Shown piece after piece: positions 1 to 12,514 of a DNA stretch of 64,000 nucleotides. This stretch comes from SG8-41 sp963699525 (GTDB lineage Bacteria; Pseudomonadota; Gammaproteobacteria; Burkholderiales; SG8-41), in assembly GCA_963699525.1 (NCBI GenBank), contig CAVOUI010000005.1, positions 310,001-374,000 on the forward strand, written 5' to 3'. The translations under genes and the position numbers were made by a program. The notes beneath the pieces were generated by a model, which saw only the letters and a program-made list of their open reading frames with translations, ran no database searches and was not told the DNA's origin. How positions within the stretch are numbered: the first letter of the stretch is position 1; every line of letters begins with the position of its first letter.

Positions 1-26
1 ATGCATCCTGCCCCGCGGGTTCCCTG

Positions 27-1398
27 ATGAAGGCGTCCACGCTGCTTCACCGTCGTCGTCGTCGCGGCGGCGGTCACGGTGTACTGGCTGCCGCCGCCCG
101 CCGGCGTCTCGCCGGCAACGATGCATGCGGCCGCGCTCGCCGTGTTCACGGTCGGCCTGTGGGCGGTCGGAACGCTGCCGGAGCACATCGTCGGTCTGCT
201 GTTCTTCCTGCTGGCGATGGTGCTGGCCATAGCACCTGCGCCCGTGGTGTTCTCCGGGTTCGCCTCCGCCACGCTGTGGCTCGTGCTCGGCGGGCTGGTC
301 ATGGCAACCGCGGTGAACCAGACCGGGCTGGCTGAGCGCCTCGCCGGAAAGTTATTCGAGCGCCTCGCCCACTCCTACGCGCGACTGGTCGTGGCCGTAG
401 TCGTGGCTTCCGTCGTTCTGTCGTTTCTCATCCCGGCGACGGTCGGGCGCGTGCTCCTGCTCCTGCCGATCGTAATGGTGCTGGCGCAACGCGTCGGCTT
501 CGCGCACGGCAGCACCGGCTACAACGGTCTATGCCTGGCGGCCATCGTCGCCACCTACCAGTGCGGGACCGCGGTCTTGCCGGCGAATGCGCCGAATCTC
601 GTCCTCGCGGGCTCGGCCGAGGCGCTCTATGGCATCGAGATCAGCTATGCCGAGTACTTGTGGCTGCAGTTTCCGGTGCTGGGCCTCGTCAAGAGCGTCG
701 CGATCATTGTTTTCGTGCTCTGGCTCTTTCCCGCCGTCGCGCGCGGCACGCCGGGTGCACGGTCGGCGACGCCGCTCACGCCCGCGCAAAAGCGCATGGC
801 GCTGATCCTCGCCGCCGCGATCGCGTTGTGGGCCACCGATTTCCTGCATGGGATCAAGTCGGGCTGGATCGCGCTTGCGGCGGCCATTGCATGCCTGCTC
901 CCGCGCGTGGGCGTAATGCCGGTCTCCGCGTTTCACGAGGTGCGTCTCGGTCCGTACTTCTACGTCGGCGCGACGCTGGGGCTCGGGCTGGTCATCCAGG
1001 AGTCCGGCCTGAGCGAGGGGCTCGGGACGGTGCTGCACGGCGCGGTGCCGCTCGCCCCCGGCGCCGATTTTTCCAATTTCGTCTGGCTGTCGCTGCTGGC
1101 GACGTTCGCGGGATTGTTCACCACCAACCCCGCGCAGCCAGCGGTGCTTGCGCCGCTCGCCGAGTTCCTCGCCCAGGCGACGGGGTGGCCGCTGAAGACC
1201 GTCCTCATGACGATCGGCATCGGCTTTACCACCTTCCTGCTCCCGTACCAGGTGCCGCCGGCTATGGTGGGGCTGCGGGTCGGTGCTCTTCGGGTGGCGG
1301 CCATGCTCAAGCTCGCCCTGCCGCTTGCGGCGTTCAGCCTCGTCGTGATCCTGCCACTGCAGTACCTGTGGTGGCGGCTGATCGGCTTCCTCGGATAG
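27..1398 (+). CDS. SLC13/DASS-family anion permease (5' frameshift)
   Basis: Multi-pass inner-membrane transporter resembling sodium:dicarboxylate/sulfate (SLC13, DASS) symporters. About ten hydrophobic segments alternate with short loops, and the C-terminal half has the family-like 'TTNPAQPAVLAPLAEFLAQ' stretch. The continuous frame runs 79-1398 (439 aa, GTG at 79) and stays open from 31, but no start codon lies between 31 and 79. Reading from ATG 27 gives MKASTL. Removing one base near 43-45 joins it to FTVVVVAAAVTVYWLPPP, a natural first membrane helix, for 456 aa. I infer a +1 indel near position 44. Substrate is not readable from sequence. The family call is fairly secure. Confidence 0.75.
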
Positions 1399-1407
1399 GC
1401 GGCCGGC

Positions 1408-2097
1408 TCACCGCGTCGGGGCGAGCGCGGGAACGGCCCCGGCAAACCGCCGTGTCCTCGCCACCGTCGCCACGACCAGCAGGTCGAGGACGCAATAGAA
1501 CGCGCCGGCGGCGAGCGGCGGATTGGTCGTCGTCAGCGCGAGCCACGGCACTTTCGCGCCCCACGTCCAGTTGCCGAGCAGAGTACCGTAGATCTCCATC
1601 GCGAGCGCCAGCACGAACATGACCGCATAGAGCCGGGATGCCCGCCCGAACAGAATGCAGAGCAGGAACAGGACAAAGAGCAGCGCATCGAGCGTGCCCG
1701 TGCCGGTAACGAGTGCGAGGCAGACGAACGGCGCCGCAGCAAGCGGTATGACCCACTTGATCCAGTCATTCACGCGCGTGGCGAGCAGCGATCCCAGCGT
1801 GAACAGCAGCGCGTGGCCGGGCGGCACGAATAGCGGAATGTTGCCGAGCCGGTACTCGTAAAGTCCCCACACCAACGACAGGACGATCTCGCCGAGCGCG
1901 GCGTAAACCACGCAGGCAACAAGCGCCACCTGGTCGTCGGGCGGTGCCTGGCGCAGCCAGAACAGGAAAAGCCCCCAGACACCCAGATTGGTGAGCGGCT
2001 GTCCCCAGAACTCGAGGCGCTGATCGAGTACGAGTCCTCCGGTGATGACCGCGACAATGATGACAGCGCGCAGGATTTCGGGAGCGGTCCGTTTCAT
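1408..2097 (-). CDS. Unknown multi-pass membrane protein
   Basis: A 229-aa protein, mostly hydrophobic, with roughly seven or eight predicted transmembrane stretches (for example residues 11-25, 35-50, 55-75, 125-150). I do not recognise the family. The start MKRTAPEIL at 2097 was chosen because everything upstream in the open frame reads as antisense to the neighbouring SDR gene. It is transcribed away from the SDR gene, with a 96-base divergent spacer, and its stop lies 10 bases from the stop of the SLC13 permease. Function is unknown; a membrane location is clear. Confidence 0.6.
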   Translation of the reverse strand: MKRTAPEILRAVIIVAVITGGLVLDQRLEFWGQPLTNLGVWGLFLFWLRQAPPDDQVALVACVVYAALGEIVLSLVWGLYEYRLGNIPLFVPPGHALLFTLGSLLATRVNDWIKWVIPLAAAPFVCLALVTGTGTLDALLFVLFLLCILFGRASRLYAVMFVLALAMEIYGTLLGNWTWGAKVPWLALTTTNPPLAAGAFYCVLDLLVVATVARTRRFAGAVPALAPTR

Positions 2098-2158
2098 GGG
2101 GATCGCACGGCATGATATAGGATTCGGGCCGGACCGATGGCCCGGCGCGTCGCGGCGA

Positions 2159-2164
2159 TATAAT
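2159..2164 (+). promoter_or_regulatory. Candidate -10 box for the SDR gene
   Basis: A perfect TATAAT sits 30 bases ahead of the SDR start. No convincing -35 hexamer is present 16-18 bases upstream, so this is only half a promoter by sequence. A GGGTGAGAGG ribosome-binding region lies between it and ATG 2194. Confidence 0.35.
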
Positions 2165-2193
2165 CGCGCGAGCGATTTTCGGGTGAGAGGCTG

Positions 2194-2919
2194 ATGGAAG
2201 GCGCCGCCGTCGTGACGGGAGCAAGTTCGGGCATCGGCGAAGCCGTGGCGCGTCTCCTGCTCGAAGGCGGGCGTACCGTGATTTCGCTGCAGAGGCGGCC
2301 GCCGCGGCTTCGCCACGAACGGTTGCTGTATTACGGCGTGGATCTCGCCGATGCCGAGGCCACACGCAAGGTTGCCGCTGAAGTCGCTGCACGGCATGCA
2401 GTCCGCTACCTGGTCAACAACGCCGGCGTCAATCGCCCGGGGACGCTCGAGCAGACGACCGTGGAGGACCTCGATAACGCCATGGCAGTCAATGTGCGCG
2501 CACCGATGATCCTCGTTCAGGCCTTCGCGCCCGGGATGCGCGCGGCGGGATTCGGCCGGATCGTCAACATTTCCTCGCGCGCGGCGATGGGCAAGACCGG
2601 CCGGACGGCGTACTCGGCGGCCAAGGCGGGGTTGATCGGCATGACGCGCACGCTGTGCCTGGAGCTTGCAGCGGCCGGTATCACCGTCAACGCGATCGCC
2701 CCCGGACCGGTCGCCACCGAGCTGTTCGACCGCGGCCATCCGCCCGGCGGCGAAAAGCGCCAGCGAGTGATTGATGGCATCCCGGTGAAACGCGTTGGCG
2801 CGCCGGACGATGTCGCGCGGGCGGTCGTTTTCCTGCTATCGCCCGACAATGGCTACATTACGGGCCAGACACTGTTTGTCTGCGGCGGCACCAGCGTCAG
2901 CGGCACGGGCGGGGATTGA
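2194..2919 (+). CDS. SDR-family NAD(P)-dependent oxidoreductase
   Basis: Classical short-chain dehydrogenase/reductase of 241 aa. The N-terminal Rossmann motif is TGASSGIG (residues 8-15), followed by NNAG near residue 75, the catalytic Ser in 'NISSRAAM', YSAAK as the Tyr/Lys catalytic pair near residue 142, and PGPVATEL after the cofactor site. These are the full set of classical SDR residues, so an active enzyme is expected. The C-terminal 'GYITGQTLFVCGGTSV' is typical of the FabG-like branch. The substrate cannot be told. The gene is monocistronic and divergent from the membrane protein upstream. Confidence 0.9.
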   Translation: MEGAAVVTGASSGIGEAVARLLLEGGRTVISLQRRPPRLRHERLLYYGVDLADAEATRKVAAEVAARHAVRYLVNNAGVNRPGTLEQTTVEDLDNAMAVNVRAPMILVQAFAPGMRAAGFGRIVNISSRAAMGKTGRTAYSAAKAGLIGMTRTLCLELAAAGITVNAIAPGPVATELFDRGHPPGGEKRQRVIDGIPVKRVGAPDDVARAVVFLLSPDNGYITGQTLFVCGGTSVSGTGGD

Positions 2920-3011
2920 CCAGCCCGTGCGAAAACGGCGTCGCGCAAGGAGATGCGGGGAAGCGCTCGATGGTGCAGTGCCGTAATACAGCGGGAATAT
3001 GCCTCGAAAGT

Positions 3012-3040
3012 TTGACAACACTTGGAAAACAAACGACAAT
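3012..3040 (+). promoter_or_regulatory. Sigma-70 promoter of the tRNA-tufA operon
   Basis: TTGACA (3012-3017), a 17-base spacer and GACAAT (3035-3040) form a near-consensus promoter. The expected transcript start, near 3047, lies only about 8 bases before the tRNA-Tyr gene at 3055. This is the natural promoter for the tRNA-Tyr/Gly/Thr-tufA-tRNA-Trp-secE-nusG transcript. Confidence 0.85.
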
Positions 3041-3054
3041 GCCCGGTTTCGTTC

Positions 3055-3140
<86 letters not shown>

Positions 3141-3197
3141 CCAGGATTCGCGGGTAAGCAGGGCTCAAGGATACTCGATACCGTGTTGTCGAATGAG

Positions 3198-3271
3198 GCG
3201 GGTGTAGCTCAATGGTAGAGCAGAAGCCTTCCAAGCTTACGACGAGGGTTCGATTCCCTTCACCCGCTCCA
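3198..3271 (+). tRNA. tRNA-Gly (TCC)
   Basis: Acceptor GCGGGTG (3198-3204) pairs with CACCCGC (3261-3267), then discriminator T and encoded CCA. The anticodon loop CTTCCAA gives TCC. D- and T-arms are canonical (TAGCTCAATGGTAGAGCA; GGTTCGATTCC). It is the second tRNA of the cluster. Confidence 0.97.
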
Positions 3272-3339
3272 ACGATGATCGGAACCGCTCGGCAGCGGCG
3301 GGCGGCAGAAGCTCGGGGCGGCGGAGATTTGAGCGTCAG

Positions 3340-3414
<75 letters not shown>

Positions 3415-3492
3415 GAGTTCCGGGGACGAAGTTGAGGCAGTGGTTGATCGCGGTTTGAACAGAGATGGTTCTAGCGATAGCGGAGCAGAAAA

Positions 3493-4683
<1,191 letters not shown>

Positions 4684-4728
4684 GGCGTGAGTCGAGTCGA
4701 ATCACGAATCACGGCTCTCGGAAATCAA

Positions 4729-4804
4729 AGGCCAGTAGCTCAATTGGCAGAGCGTCGGTCTCCAAAACCGAAGGTTGGGGGTTCGAGACCCTCCTGGCCT
4801 GCCA
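4729..4804 (+). tRNA. tRNA-Trp (CCA)
   Basis: Acceptor AGGCCAG (4729-4735) pairs with CTGGCCT (4794-4800), then discriminator G and encoded CCA. The anticodon loop CTCCAAA gives CCA. It lies between tuf and secE, the conserved position in Gram-negative bacteria. Confidence 0.97.
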
Positions 4805-4902
4805 GACACGGGTTACGGGTTCGAGATTCCGGGTTCCAGGCCTGCTGAGGATGCCCGGCCGAACGATGCGAAGCCCGGAACACGGAACACGGAACTGACG
4901 AG

Positions 4903-5247
4903 ATGGCCGACAAGATCAGGATTGCCGCGGCGCTGTTGCTGGTTGCGGCAGGGGTGGCGGGGTTCTATTACCTGGATCAAAGCCCGATGATCGTCCGGGT
5001 CGTCGCGGTGCTGGCGGGGTTGGCGGCGGGGGGCCTCGTGTTCTGGCTGTCCGCGCCGGGCAAGGAGTTCCAGGTTTTTGCCCAGGAGTCGGTGGGCGAA
5101 ACGAAGAAGGTGGTGTGGCCGACGCGCAAGGAAACGCTGCAGACGACCGGCGTCGTCTTCGCGTTCATGGTGGTGATGGCGCTGTTTCTCTGGGTCGTCG
5201 ATGCGGGGTTACTGTGGGCCGTGAAAAAGCTGTTAGGGCAGAGCTGA
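4903..5247 (+). CDS. secE: Preprotein translocase subunit SecE
   Basis: A 114-aa essential subunit of the SecYEG channel. Two N-terminal hydrophobic segments (about residues 5-24 and 31-50) precede the conserved amphipathic region 'ESVGETKKVVWPTRKET' (about residues 60-76). A third membrane helix ends the protein. This three-helix form is the usual one in proteobacteria. It is followed by nusG, whose likely start overlaps the stop, so the two are translationally coupled. Confidence 0.97.
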   Translation: MADKIRIAAALLLVAAGVAGFYYLDQSPMIVRVVAVLAGLAAGGLVFWLSAPGKEFQVFAQESVGETKKVVWPTRKETLQTTGVVFAFMVVMALFLWVVDAGLLWAVKKLLGQS

Positions 5248-5783
5248 CGACGGGCAAGAAGTGGTACGTCGTCCACGCTTACTCGGGATTCGAGAAGAGC
5301 GTGCAGCGCGCACTGGTGGACCGCATCCGTCGCGCCGGGATGGAGGACAAGTTCGGCCAGATTCTGGTCCCGGTGGAGGAAGTCGTGGAGATGAAGGGCG
5401 GCCAGAAGGCGATCAGCGAGCGCAAGTTCTTCCCCGGCTACGTGCTGGTGGAGATGGAGATGACGGACGACACCTGGCACCTGGTGAAGAACACCGCCAA
5501 GGTGACCGGATTCGTCGGCGGCACGGCGACCAAGCCCACACCGATCTCGGAGAAGGAGGTGCAGAACATCCTGCACCAGATCCAGGAGGGCGTGGAGAAG
5601 CCGCGGCCCAAGGTGCTGTTCGAGGTGGGCGAGGCGGTTCGGGTCAAGGAAGGCCCGTTCGCGGACTTCCACGGCAACGTCGAGGACGTGAACTACGACA
5701 AGAGCAAGCTGCGGGTATCGGTGACGATATTCGGCCGCTCCACCCCGGTCGAGCTGGAATTCGGCCAGGTGGAGAAGGCGTAA
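5244..5783 (+). CDS. nusG: Transcription termination/antitermination factor NusG
   Basis: A 179-aa RNA polymerase-associated factor that links transcription to Rho and ribosomes. The NGN domain begins KKWYVVHAYSGFEKSVQRAL, and a C-terminal KOW motif follows (VGEAVRVKEGPFADFHG). No ATG lies near the expected start. A CTG at 5244 gives MTTGKKWYVV, overlaps the secE stop as CTGA, and has AGGG 5 bases upstream. The alternative in-frame GTG at 5214 would add 10 residues (VGREKAVRAE) not expected in NusG. I prefer 5244, but the start is uncertain; an A-to-C miscall of an ATGA overlap is also possible. Confidence 0.93.
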   Translation: MTTGKKWYVVHAYSGFEKSVQRALVDRIRRAGMEDKFGQILVPVEEVVEMKGGQKAISERKFFPGYVLVEMEMTDDTWHLVKNTAKVTGFVGGTATKPTPISEKEVQNILHQIQEGVEKPRPKVLFEVGEAVRVKEGPFADFHGNVEDVNYDKSKLRVSVTIFGRSTPVELEFGQVEKA

Positions 5784-5877
5784 GCGGTCTAGCGCGCTCG
5801 AGCAAACGGTAACGAGCAACGGAAGTCAGACGGGGAGGGCGCCCTGGGCGTCCGCCAGTACCCGGAAGGAGAGTCGG

Positions 5878-6309
5878 ATGGCAAAAAAGGTAGTCGGCAT
5901 CATCAAGCTGCAGGTCCCGGCAGGCAAGGCGAATCCCAGCCCGCCGATCGGACCCGCACTCGGCCAGCGCGGCCTGAACATCATGGAATTCTGCAAGGCG
6001 TTCAACGCCCAGACCCAGAAGCTGGAGCCGGGGCTGCCGGTGCCGGTGGTCATCACTGCCTACCAGGACAAGAGCTTCTCCTTCGTGATGAAAACGCCAC
6101 CCGCGAGCGTGTTGATCCGCAAGGCGGCGAAGATCGAGAAGGGCAGCGGCCGCCCCAACAGCGACAAGGTCGGAAGAATCACGCGCGCCCAGGCCGAGGA
6201 GATCGCCAAGGCGAAGATGCCGGATCTCACCGCGGCCGATCTCAATGCGGCGGTGCGCACCATTGCCGGCAGTGCCCGCAGCATGGGCGTCGACGTGGAG
6301 GGCGTGTAA
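5878..6309 (+). CDS. rplK: 50S ribosomal protein L11
   Basis: A 143-aa protein binding 23S rRNA at the GTPase-associated centre, where elongation factors and RelA act. The N-terminal 'GKANPSPPIGPALGQRGLNI' motif and the C-terminal RNA-binding domain ending 'TIAGSARSMGVDVEGV' are typical, and length is normal. A strong GGAAGGAG ribosome-binding site precedes it. The stop abuts the rplA start directly. Confidence 0.99.
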   Translation: MAKKVVGIIKLQVPAGKANPSPPIGPALGQRGLNIMEFCKAFNAQTQKLEPGLPVPVVITAYQDKSFSFVMKTPPASVLIRKAAKIEKGSGRPNSDKVGRITRAQAEEIAKAKMPDLTAADLNAAVRTIAGSARSMGVDVEGV

Positions 6310-7002
6310 ATGGCCTCGAAACGCTATGCCGCGATCCGCGCGAAGGTGGACCGCGACAAGTCCTACCCGGCTGAGCACGCGCTCAAGCTGGTGAAGGAGG
6401 GCGCCACCGCGAAGTTCGACGAGTCGGTGGACGTCTCCCTCAATCTCGGCATCGACGCCTCGAAGTCCGACCAGACGGTGCGCGGCTCGGTCGTGCTGCC
6501 GCAGGGCACCGGCAAGAAAGTGCGCATTGCGGTCTTCGCACAGGGCGACAAGGCCCAGCAAGCGAAGGATGCGGGCGCCGATGTCGTCGGCTTCGAGGAC
6601 CTCGCGGCCGAGATCAAGGGCGGAAAGATTGATTTCGACGTCGCAATCGCAGCGCCGGACGCAATGCGCGTCGTGGGACAACTGGGCCAGATTCTCGGGC
6701 CGCGGGGGCTCATGCCCAATCCCAAGGTGGGGACGGTGACCCAGGACGTGGCCGCCGCGGTGAAGAACGCGAAGGCGGGCCAGATCCAGTATCGCGCGGA
6801 CAAGGCCGGCATCGTCCAGTGCACGATCGGACGCGCCTCCTTTACGGTCAACGCGCTGGTCGAGAACCTGAAGACCCTCGTGGAGGCGGTGAACAAGTCC
6901 AAGCCGTCCGGCGTGAAGGGGATCTTCCTGAAGAAGGTCTCGGTGTCGAGCACGATGGGCGCGGGCGTGCGCGTGGACCAGGCGAGCTTGCTGCAGCAAT
7001 GA
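6310..7002 (+). CDS. rplA: 50S ribosomal protein L1
   Basis: A 230-aa stalk-base protein of the E-site side of the large subunit and, in relatives, translational repressor of the L11 operon. The signature 'GPRGLMPNPKVGTV' is present. It begins immediately after the rplK stop, with no spacer, which implies translational coupling. The 270-base L10 leader follows it. Confidence 0.99.
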   Translation: MASKRYAAIRAKVDRDKSYPAEHALKLVKEGATAKFDESVDVSLNLGIDASKSDQTVRGSVVLPQGTGKKVRIAVFAQGDKAQQAKDAGADVVGFEDLAAEIKGGKIDFDVAIAAPDAMRVVGQLGQILGPRGLMPNPKVGTVTQDVAAAVKNAKAGQIQYRADKAGIVQCTIGRASFTVNALVENLKTLVEAVNKSKPSGVKGIFLKKVSVSSTMGAGVRVDQASLLQQ

Positions 7003-7271
7003 ACGGAGCCCGGGGCTCGCCCCGGGCCAGAGCTTTGGGTCGCCGGAGGCGCACCGCCGGCGGGTTGTCAAAGACCGTAGGAACCGCGAGAGGTTTAATT
7101 TTTCGGGAACGGACGGGGGATGCAAGGGTCGAAAGTTGCCCCAGGGCGACTGCTCGATCCCCGATCCTCATGCCTCATTCCCGGATGTCCTACGCAGACG
7201 GCGTGCCCGAAACAGGTTTCGTGTCGGACTCCTGGATCACCGGTCGCCGTATTTGCACAAGGAGATGGACC
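7003..7271 (+). promoter_or_regulatory. rplJ (L10) mRNA leader region
   Basis: A 269-base untranslated stretch between rplA and rplJ, in the place of the L10-L7/L12 autoregulatory leader of proteobacteria. It opens with a perfect 8-bp hairpin GCCCGGGG-CTCG-CCCCGGGC at 7008-7027 that has no U-tract and so is probably not a terminator. A strong AAGGAG sits at 7259-7264, seven bases before the TTG start of rplJ. I did not fold the kink-turn structure, so the leader call rests on position, length and the hairpin. Confidence 0.55.
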
Positions 7272-7799
7272 TTGAGTCTGAATCTGGAGCAGAAGCAGGC
7301 GGTGGTGGCCGAGGTGAGCGGCGAGCTCGCCAAGGCCCAGACCGTGATTCTGGCCGAGTACCGCAGCATCACCGTGAGGGATATGACGGAGCTTCGCAAG
7401 CGGGCGCGCGGCTCCGGCGTCTACCTTCGGGTGCTGAAGAACACCCTGGCGCGCCGCGCGGTCGCGGACACGCCGTTCAAGGGGCTCACCGAGAAGATGG
7501 TGGGGCCCCTTGCCTACGGCATTTCCAGCGACCCGGTCGCGGCGGCCAAGGTGCTGCAGGGGTTTGCCAAGGACAACGAGAAGTTCGTGATCAAGGCCGG
7601 CGCCATGCCCAACGTGGTGATGTCGGCCAGGGAAGTGGCGGAGCTGGCGAAGATGCCGAGCCGCCAGGAACTGCTCACGAAGCTCGCGGCGACTCTGCAG
7701 GCGCCGATTGCGAAGTTCGTGCGCACCTTGAACGAGGTGCCGGGCAAGTTCGCGCGGTCGCTGGCGGCGGTCAGGGATCAGAAGCAGCAGGCCGCGTAA
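7272..7799 (+). CDS. rplJ: 50S ribosomal protein L10
   Basis: A 175-aa protein anchoring L7/L12 dimers to the ribosome and expected to repress its own mRNA. The protein starts at TTG 7272 (LSLNLEQKQAVV), chosen because AAGGAG lies seven bases upstream and the homologous region begins here. The open frame continues far upstream with unrelated sequence. Conserved motifs include 'VRDMTELRKRAR' and 'LRVLKNTLARRA'. The use of TTG is notable and may contribute to the low L10:L7/L12 synthesis ratio. Confidence 0.97.
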   Translation: MSLNLEQKQAVVAEVSGELAKAQTVILAEYRSITVRDMTELRKRARGSGVYLRVLKNTLARRAVADTPFKGLTEKMVGPLAYGISSDPVAAAKVLQGFAKDNEKFVIKAGAMPNVVMSAREVAELAKMPSRQELLTKLAATLQAPIAKFVRTLNEVPGKFARSLAAVRDQKQQAA

Positions 7800-7858
7800 G
7801 GCCTGCTCAACCGGGATACAGGAACACTTAACCTTTAGATCTGACAGGAGCAAGCAAC

Positions 7859-8242
7859 ATGACTATGGCCAAAGCAGAGATTCTGGATGCGATCGCGAGC
7901 ATGACCGTGCTGGAGCTCTCCCAGCTCATCAAGGATATGGAAGACAAGTTCGGCGTTTCCGCGGCCGCGGCAACGGTGGCGGTGGCGGCGCCGGCCGCAG
8001 GCGGCGCAGCCGCCGCGGCGGCCGAGGAGAAGACCGAGTTCACCGTGATGCTCAACAGCTCGGGCGCCAACAAGGTCAACGTGATCAAGGTGGTGCGTGC
8101 GGTGACGGGGCTTGGCCTCAAGGAGGCCAAGGACCTCGTGGACGGGGCTCCCAAGCCGGTCAAGGAAGCCATTGCCAAGGCCGACGCGGAGGCGCTCCTC
8201 AAGCAATTGGTGGACGCCGGCGCGACGGCCGAGATCAAGTAA
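7859..8242 (+). CDS. rplL: 50S ribosomal protein L7/L12
   Basis: A 127-aa acidic stalk protein that recruits translational GTPases. An N-terminal dimerisation domain (about residues 1-35) is followed by an Ala-rich hinge (AAAATVAVAAPAAGG) and a globular C-terminal domain with 'EEKTEFTVML' and 'KEAKDLVDGAPKPVKE'. Length and composition are normal. Confidence 0.99.
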   Translation: MTMAKAEILDAIASMTVLELSQLIKDMEDKFGVSAAAATVAVAAPAAGGAAAAAAEEKTEFTVMLNSSGANKVNVIKVVRAVTGLGLKEAKDLVDGAPKPVKEAIAKADAEALLKQLVDAGATAEIK

Positions 8243-8394
8243 GCGTGATGTGGAGTTTCGGCTGGCGGAAGGCCGCCCGCCCGGACCTATTTTTGAACGT
8301 GTCGCGACTCTTCCTGCACCCCGTGCGGAGCACCGCGGGGGGCGTTGCCGCGTTCGTCATTTGCGGTCGTTCGACTGCGACCTGGAGCTGACCT
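8243..8394 (+). promoter_or_regulatory. rplL-rpoB intercistronic region
   Basis: A 152-base spacer. It holds a short GC hairpin GGCGG-AAGG-CCGCC (8264-8277) followed after a gap by ATTTTT (8289-8294), and a second imperfect hairpin around CCCCGTGC...CGCGGGG (8319-8340). In E. coli this spacer contains a partial terminator and an RNase III site that lower rpoBC expression relative to rplJL. An equivalent role here is inferred from position only. Confidence 0.35.
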
Positions 8395-12474
<4,080 letters not shown>

Positions 12475-12514
12475 ACGTGAAGGGTGAAGGGCCGCACATC
12501 ACCTAGGAGCCGCG

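Noticed and set aside
1..26. ATG at position 1 as a gene start
   Set aside because: The frame closes after eight codons at 25-27; nothing coding is visible in the first 26 bases.
4805..4902. GGAACAC-type repeats between tRNA-Trp and secE as an array
   Set aside because: Only two or three imperfect copies over about 20 bases, with no spacer pattern.
7008..7027. GC hairpin after rplA as an intrinsic terminator
   Set aside because: No T tract follows and rplJL must be expressed downstream without another clear promoter.
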